Of a stretch of DNA of 14,753 nt, positions 13,036-14,753 are shown in pieces. Origin of the DNA: Methylomarinum sp964397365 (lineage in GTDB: Bacteria; Pseudomonadota; Gammaproteobacteria; Methylococcales; Methylomonadaceae); the NCBI GenBank assembly GCA_964397365.1, contig CAYNIU010000052.1, positions 1-14,753 of the forward strand. The letters are read 5' to 3'. The notes under the pieces were generated by a model. The model had not been told where the DNA came from, ran no database searches, and saw only the letters and a list, made by a program, of their open reading frames with translations. The first letter of the stretch is position 1. Each line of letters starts with the position of its first letter. Both the position numbers and the translations under genes were made by a program.

Positions 13036-14598
13036 TCACCCCTGACAAGCGCGACTGAACAATTGCGTCAATAATGGCTCCAGATACTGACGAACACCTT
13101 CATTGATCGTCACTTGCATATCCATGCCGGGTTTTTTAAACTCGCGGCTCACCGTTGCCAAAATCAAACCTGTCTGTAAATCCCTTAATTCCAATAATAT
13201 TTCACCATATAGGGTTTTCATATGGGTTTTAACTGCCTTAATCGGAATTTCACGCCCCCGAAAAAACATTTTCAACAAATATTTAGCATCACTTCGACGC
13301 CCCATTTTCTGGTAGAAAGAAGGGCTGGCTGTACGAATTTTTCTAAATAATGGAGAATGGTTTTGGGATTCAATTTCGACCAAGTCCAGGCGATATTTTT
13401 TTACCTGGTTCTGCAACAAAGCAAACAATCCCGGATTATTACTGCTATGGCGAGGTTTTGCATGAAGTGGAACAAACATCAGCTGGTTTAAAAGCAGAAT
13501 TCTACCCGGAGCCAGACAAGCGTGCTGAGTAGTGATTGCTGGTGATTGTCTGGCCATTATCGAAGTACCGGGTTGCAAATCAACACTCACCTGCTTCCAT
13601 TGACCGGGTAGCAGTTTGATTTTTTGTTTTTTAGGCTCATAACCCGAAGCTTTAACCATAACGACCGCTTCATTATCCGACAATCCGCCGATATTTAATA
13701 CACCGTTCTGATTGGTGATGCCTCTGAATATATTGTTAACAACAACCTCCGCTTCAGGAATATTTGTGACAATCTGTAAATATTTGTCCCGCTCAACAGG
13801 TGGAAGCAGAGGTGGAGGTGGAGGTGGAGGTGGAGGGGGTTTGGTAATAGATTGCTGAGCGCTTGATCGAAATACAAATTCACCGGTCAATGAAGATGAC
13901 TCCCAGGGAATTTGTCTTCCGTCCGTATCTTTACGAACATTATTGCGCACCCGTTTGAAAGTCTGTTCTATCGTCAATCCAGGCTGTTGTAATGCCTCCA
14001 GTAGATATTTGGTATACAAGCCGTTTTTGCCACTGCCATCGGCGGCAACCGAACCGGGTGAAGTAGCATAGGCAATCAATGATCCTACAGGACCATCCAT
14101 TCTAGCCAACCCTTGTTCTGCGCTGCGAAAACTTCTGGCAAATGGATTATTTCGACAGGCATCCAGAATCAGGATATTGACTGGATTGCCAGCGGTCTCC
14201 ATCTTACGCAAAACCGAGCTGGCATCAATACTTTCATCTTCAACCTCATCAGCGGAAGTGACATCAGCTGATATAGGCACCAGAAAATTTTTGCCTTTAA
14301 TCTGAATACCATGACCAGCATAATAAAACAGACCGACATCACTTTTTTTAAGTTTCTCCCCAAATTTCCGAATCACCTGACGCATTTGCTTGCGATCCAG
14401 ATCAGTGTGAATAAAAACATTAAACCCCAATTCTTTGAGGGTTTCCGCCATATCGGTAGCATCGTTAACAGGATTGGTCAGTGGTGAAAACGAATAATTA
14501 CTGTTACCTATCACCAGAGCAATCCGGGTCTCAGCATGCGCCCAAGCCGACAACAGAGCGCTTAATAATAAAAGAATTAATGGGGTCAAGTCTTTCAT
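13036..14598 (-). CDS. Exported caspase-fold (peptidase C14) protein with PEGA domain
   Basis: The 520-residue protein has a signal peptide (1-22, cleavage near AHA/ET) and no lipobox. A caspase-like domain spans about 24-245, with RIALVIGNSNY (25-35), the catalytic histidine in YYAGHG (H96) and cysteine in LDACRNNPF (C148), so it appears catalytically complete. A proline run (254-263, then LLPP) leads to a PEGA domain at about 273-342. Residues 360-517 are not a family I can name, but SDAKYLLKMFF followed by YGEILLELRDLQTGLILATVS resembles the end of a CsgG-like fold. Bacterial C14 proteins usually cleave after Arg or Lys; its substrate here is unknown. The proline run is encoded by four exact GGTGGA repeats (read on the plus strand). 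The ATG gives the signal peptide but has no ribosome binding site. Confidence 0.88.
   Translation of the reverse strand: MKDLTPLILLLLSALLSAWAHAETRIALVIGNSNYSFSPLTNPVNDATDMAETLKELGFNVFIHTDLDRKQMRQVIRKFGEKLKKSDVGLFYYAGHGIQIKGKNFLVPISADVTSADEVEDESIDASSVLRKMETAGNPVNILILDACRNNPFARSFRSAEQGLARMDGPVGSLIAYATSPGSVAADGSGKNGLYTKYLLEALQQPGLTIEQTFKRVRNNVRKDTDGRQIPWESSSLTGEFVFRSSAQQSITKPPPPPPPPPPLLPPVERDKYLQIVTNIPEAEVVVNNIFRGITNQNGVLNIGGLSDNEAVVMVKASGYEPKKQKIKLLPGQWKQVSVDLQPGTSIMARQSPAITTQHACLAPGRILLLNQLMFVPLHAKPRHSSNNPGLFALLQNQVKKYRLDLVEIESQNHSPLFRKIRTASPSFYQKMGRRSDAKYLLKMFFRGREIPIKAVKTHMKTLYGEILLELRDLQTGLILATVSREFKKPGMDMQVTINEGVRQYLEPLLTQLFSRACQG
13811..13834. repeat. Hexanucleotide tandem repeat (GGTGGA)x4 in the caspase gene
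   Basis: Four exact copies of GGTGGA, followed by a G-run, encode the proline hinge between the caspase and PEGA domains of the minus-strand gene. Because the unit is six bases, slippage would lengthen or shorten the hinge by two prolines without breaking the frame. Confidence 0.8.
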
Positions 14599-14726
14599 TT
14601 TACAATTTACAAAAATGAATCAGATTGTTTGCTTGCCAAGATCATTACACAACTTTGCAAACCATTAGCATAGCAAAATTTTTACGTAACCGAGATAGTG
14701 ACGTGGTCTAATGGATTTGTACACCC

Positions 14727-14751
14727 CAGTTAAGGATAATGATCTTAACTG
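14727..14751. repeat. Inverted repeat at the right window edge
   Basis: CAGTTAAG (14727-14734) and CTTAACTG (14744-14751) are perfect 8-base complements around 9 bases; with one bulged G the stem extends by two more pairs. It lies 129 bases upstream of the caspase gene, just before the window ends. It could be a terminator of a gene beyond the edge, or a structure near the end of an insertion sequence. Too little sequence is present to decide. Confidence 0.4.
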
Positions 14752-14753
14752 AG

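Noticed and set aside
1..14753. CRISPR array, rRNA or tRNA genes
   Set aside because: No regularly spaced repeats of 20-40 bases, rRNA-like blocks or complete cloverleaf were found by eye on either strand.

Overview
The window is about 14.75 kb of moderately AT-rich bacterial chromosome, densely coded on both strands. The gene content points to a gammaproteobacterium. The main reason is the order suhB / trmJ-cysE-iscR-cysteine desulfurase-iscA, a well-known gammaproteobacterial neighbourhood also found in Pseudomonas. HemC, HslR and IscR also read as gammaproteobacterial proteins. A methanotroph-like (Methylococcales) host is my guess from overall style and is not proven by anything in the window. 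No phage, plasmid or CRISPR genes are visible, although the last 30 bases may be the edge of an insertion element.

Layout. Positions 1-1755 (minus) hold the heme genes hemC and hemD. hemD has almost no C-terminus missing at the window edge, and both genes appear to start at TTG. Positions 2107-2508 (minus) encode a small secreted helical protein of unknown function. Positions 2671-4833 (minus) hold a two-gene membrane unit: a small integral membrane protein followed by a K+ channel with two cytosolic RCK domains. Positions 4834-5214 form a divergent regulatory region rich in inverted repeats. Positions 5215-5959 (plus) encode a single-domain rhodanese overlapping hslR. Positions 6182-6850 (plus) encode an orphan ANTAR response regulator with its own good promoter and a structured leader.

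Positions 6877-10506 (minus) form the trmJ-cysE-iscR-desulfurase-iscA block, which supplies cysteine, mobilises its sulfur and assembles Fe-S clusters. A promoter in front of iscR overlaps a strong match to the type-1 IscR operator, so the cluster is probably autoregulated by its own Fe-S sensor. Unusually, iscU is absent between the desulfurase and iscA, and hscBA-fdx are not downstream. suhB (10598-11392, plus) is divergent from trmJ.

Positions 11729-14598 hold the most unusual pair, two convergent exported proteins. One is a lipoprotein with an N-terminal lipoprotein domain, an SH3b domain and a CsgG-like domain. The other is a periplasmic caspase-fold (C14) protease with a polyproline hinge, a PEGA domain and a C-terminal region that resembles the lipoprotein's CsgG-like part. 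I read this as a candidate envelope module; the link is inferred from architecture and adjacency only.
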